Of a stretch of 7,185 bases of DNA, positions 6,132-7,185 are shown in pieces (the stretch's first letter is position 1; the number at the start of each line of letters is the position of its first letter). A program made the position numbers and the translations under genes. The notes beneath the pieces are model-generated. The model was not told the origin of the DNA and ran no database searches. It worked only from the letters and a program-made list of their open reading frames with translations. The stretch is from positions 1-7,185 of the forward strand of contig SEBM01000211.1 of NCBI GenBank assembly GCA_004296145.1. The letters run 5' to 3'. This stretch comes from Flavobacterium sp. (GTDB lineage Bacteria > Bacteroidota > Bacteroidia > Flavobacteriales > Flavobacteriaceae).

Positions 6132-6161
6132 TAGTAAAGTACCACGAAAACTTTTTTTATC

Positions 6162-7127
6162 ATGCCAATAATTGAACAATCAGAATATAATTTCCCTCCT
6201 TTAATGCATCGTAACAGACATGTTTCTACTATATATGCTGCTCTGTTTAAAAGCTTTGAAGTTCCAGGATACACCAGAGAAAAACATGAGTTAAATGACG
6301 GAGACTTTATCAATATCGATTTTATTATAAATGATCCTAAAAAAGCTGTTATTTTATGTCATGGTTTAGAAGGTGATTCACGCAGAACATATAATAACAG
6401 CTGTGCGACTTATTTTCAGCAGAAAGATTTTTCAGTTTTTGCATGGAATAACCGTACTTGTGGAGGAGAAATGAACCGACTTCCAAGACTTTATCATCAT
6501 GGTGCAGTAGATGATCTTGATGAAGTAGTTCAGTTTGTTTTAAAAAAAGGATTCGAAGATGTTTATCTGATTGGATATTCTATGGGAGGCGTTCAGCTTT
6601 TGAATTATTTGGGCTGGACAAAAATCGATAATCGTATCAAAGCAGCAGTTTCTATTTCAGTTCCAACTCATATTGCAACAAGTGCTGAAGTTCTCAAACA
6701 AGGCTTTAACAGGGTTTATTTAAAGAATTTTACAATTGATATTAAAAGAAAACTGAAATACAAAGCGGCACAGTTTCCTGATTTTATAAACCGCGATCAG
6801 ATTGATAAAATTTCTTCTTTTGATGAAGTGGATCAATATTTTACAGCACCATTGCATGGCTTTGCAAGCCGTGATGACTATTACCAGCGTGTTTCACCTG
6901 AATTTTCTCTTAAAAATATAACCACTCCGGTTTTAATTATTAATTCACTTGATGATCCTTTTTTAGGTGAAAGATGCTATCCCAGAGCTATAGCAAAAGA
7001 CAGCGAATATGTTTATCTTGAAACTCCTAAATATGGTGGGCATTGTGCTTTTCCAATGCGAAATTCAACGTATTCTTATGCAGAAAAAAGAGCTTATGAG
7101 TTTTTTGAATCCTGCGAAACGGCATAA
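6162..7127 (+). CDS. Alpha/beta hydrolase, YheT-like family
   Basis: This 321-residue protein is a predicted cytoplasmic serine hydrolase of the YheT-like group, whose members act as esterases or are of unknown substrate. The oxyanion-side motif CHGLEGDS is at residues 66-73. The nucleophile elbow IGYSMGG (137-143) supplies Ser140, the acid is probably Asp264 in NSLDDPFL, and the base is His294 in YGGHCAFP. The N-terminal FPPLMHRNRHVSTIYAAL (11-28) matches the family's usual entry, where a short segment ending in H-x-(Q/S)-T-(I/L) precedes the hydrolase fold. Length is typical, and the ATG at 6162 fits both the family N-terminus and the upstream -7 element. It is transcribed divergently from the operon and is a common chromosomal gene, so it is probably an unrelated neighbour; shared regulation through the common spacer cannot be excluded. 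Confidence 0.9.
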   Translation: MPIIEQSEYNFPPLMHRNRHVSTIYAALFKSFEVPGYTREKHELNDGDFINIDFIINDPKKAVILCHGLEGDSRRTYNNSCATYFQQKDFSVFAWNNRTCGGEMNRLPRLYHHGAVDDLDEVVQFVLKKGFEDVYLIGYSMGGVQLLNYLGWTKIDNRIKAAVSISVPTHIATSAEVLKQGFNRVYLKNFTIDIKRKLKYKAAQFPDFINRDQIDKISSFDEVDQYFTAPLHGFASRDDYYQRVSPEFSLKNITTPVLIINSLDDPFLGERCYPRAIAKDSEYVYLETPKYGGHCAFPMRNSTYSYAEKRAYEFFESCETA

Positions 7128-7185
7128 ATTATTTAACGAATAATAAAAAGCTCAATATTCTCTTTGAATAAAGCAATGACACTTT

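Larger units (their letters stand above)
5869..6161. promoter_or_regulatory. Divergent intergenic region between the operon and the hydrolase gene
   Basis: This 293-bp spacer is very AT-rich, contains no plausible gene, and must hold the promoters of both divergent units. I find no exact Bacteroidota-type -7 element on the minus strand for the operon; the nearest is AAACTTTG read from 5992 to 5985, with one mismatch and no good -33 partner. There is no clear Shine-Dalgarno sequence in front of either start codon, as is common in this phylum. A 14-bp direct repeat is listed separately. Confidence 0.6.

Noticed and set aside
6104..6313. Minus-strand open frame of 69 codons over the start of the hydrolase gene
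   Set aside because: It is antisense to the well-supported hydrolase N-terminus and shows no protein-family features.
7128..7185. Terminator or new gene after the hydrolase
   Set aside because: The 58 remaining bases are AT-rich and show neither a convincing hairpin nor an open frame of useful length.

Overview
The window looks like a chromosomal segment of a Bacteroidota bacterium, most likely a Flavobacterium or close relative. The basis is low GC by eye, AT-rich spacers, no clear Shine-Dalgarno sequences before the starts, one match to the Bacteroidota -7 promoter consensus (TAnnTTTG), and the flavobacterial style of the proteins. No RNA genes, insertion sequences or CRISPR arrays are visible.

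Layout. Positions 1-462 (+) hold the C-terminal part of a multi-pass membrane protein of unknown function that enters from outside the window. It converges on a tightly packed seven-gene operon on the minus strand (5868 down to 510). In transcription order the operon encodes: an FAD-dependent oxidoreductase of the geranylgeranyl-reductase/aromatic-hydroxylase type, a class I SAM methyltransferase, a type III polyketide synthase, a FabZ-like 3-hydroxyacyl-ACP dehydratase, a FabF-like ketosynthase, an acyl carrier protein, and an AcpS-like 4'-phosphopantetheinyl transferase. Three junctions are ATGA overlaps, one is TAAATG, one has a 1-nt gap and one a 12-nt gap, so this is almost certainly one translationally coupled transcript. 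A 293-bp AT-rich spacer (5869-6161) separates the operon from a divergent gene for a YheT-like alpha/beta hydrolase (6162-7127, +). The last 58 bases hold nothing recognisable.

How the genes could work together (inference). The transferase activates the dedicated carrier protein. The ketosynthase and dehydratase, helped by housekeeping ketoreductase and perhaps enoyl reductase (none is encoded here), build or tailor an acyl chain on that carrier. The type III synthase takes this chain as starter and extends and cyclises it with malonyl units to an alkylresorcinol, alkylpyrone or related phenolic lipid. The methyltransferase and flavoprotein then decorate the ring, for example to a methoxylated or quinone lipid. 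Pairing a type III synthase with its own type II fatty-acid-synthase-like starter module is the most interesting feature of the window. The family assignments are strong; the product and the acyl hand-off are hypotheses.
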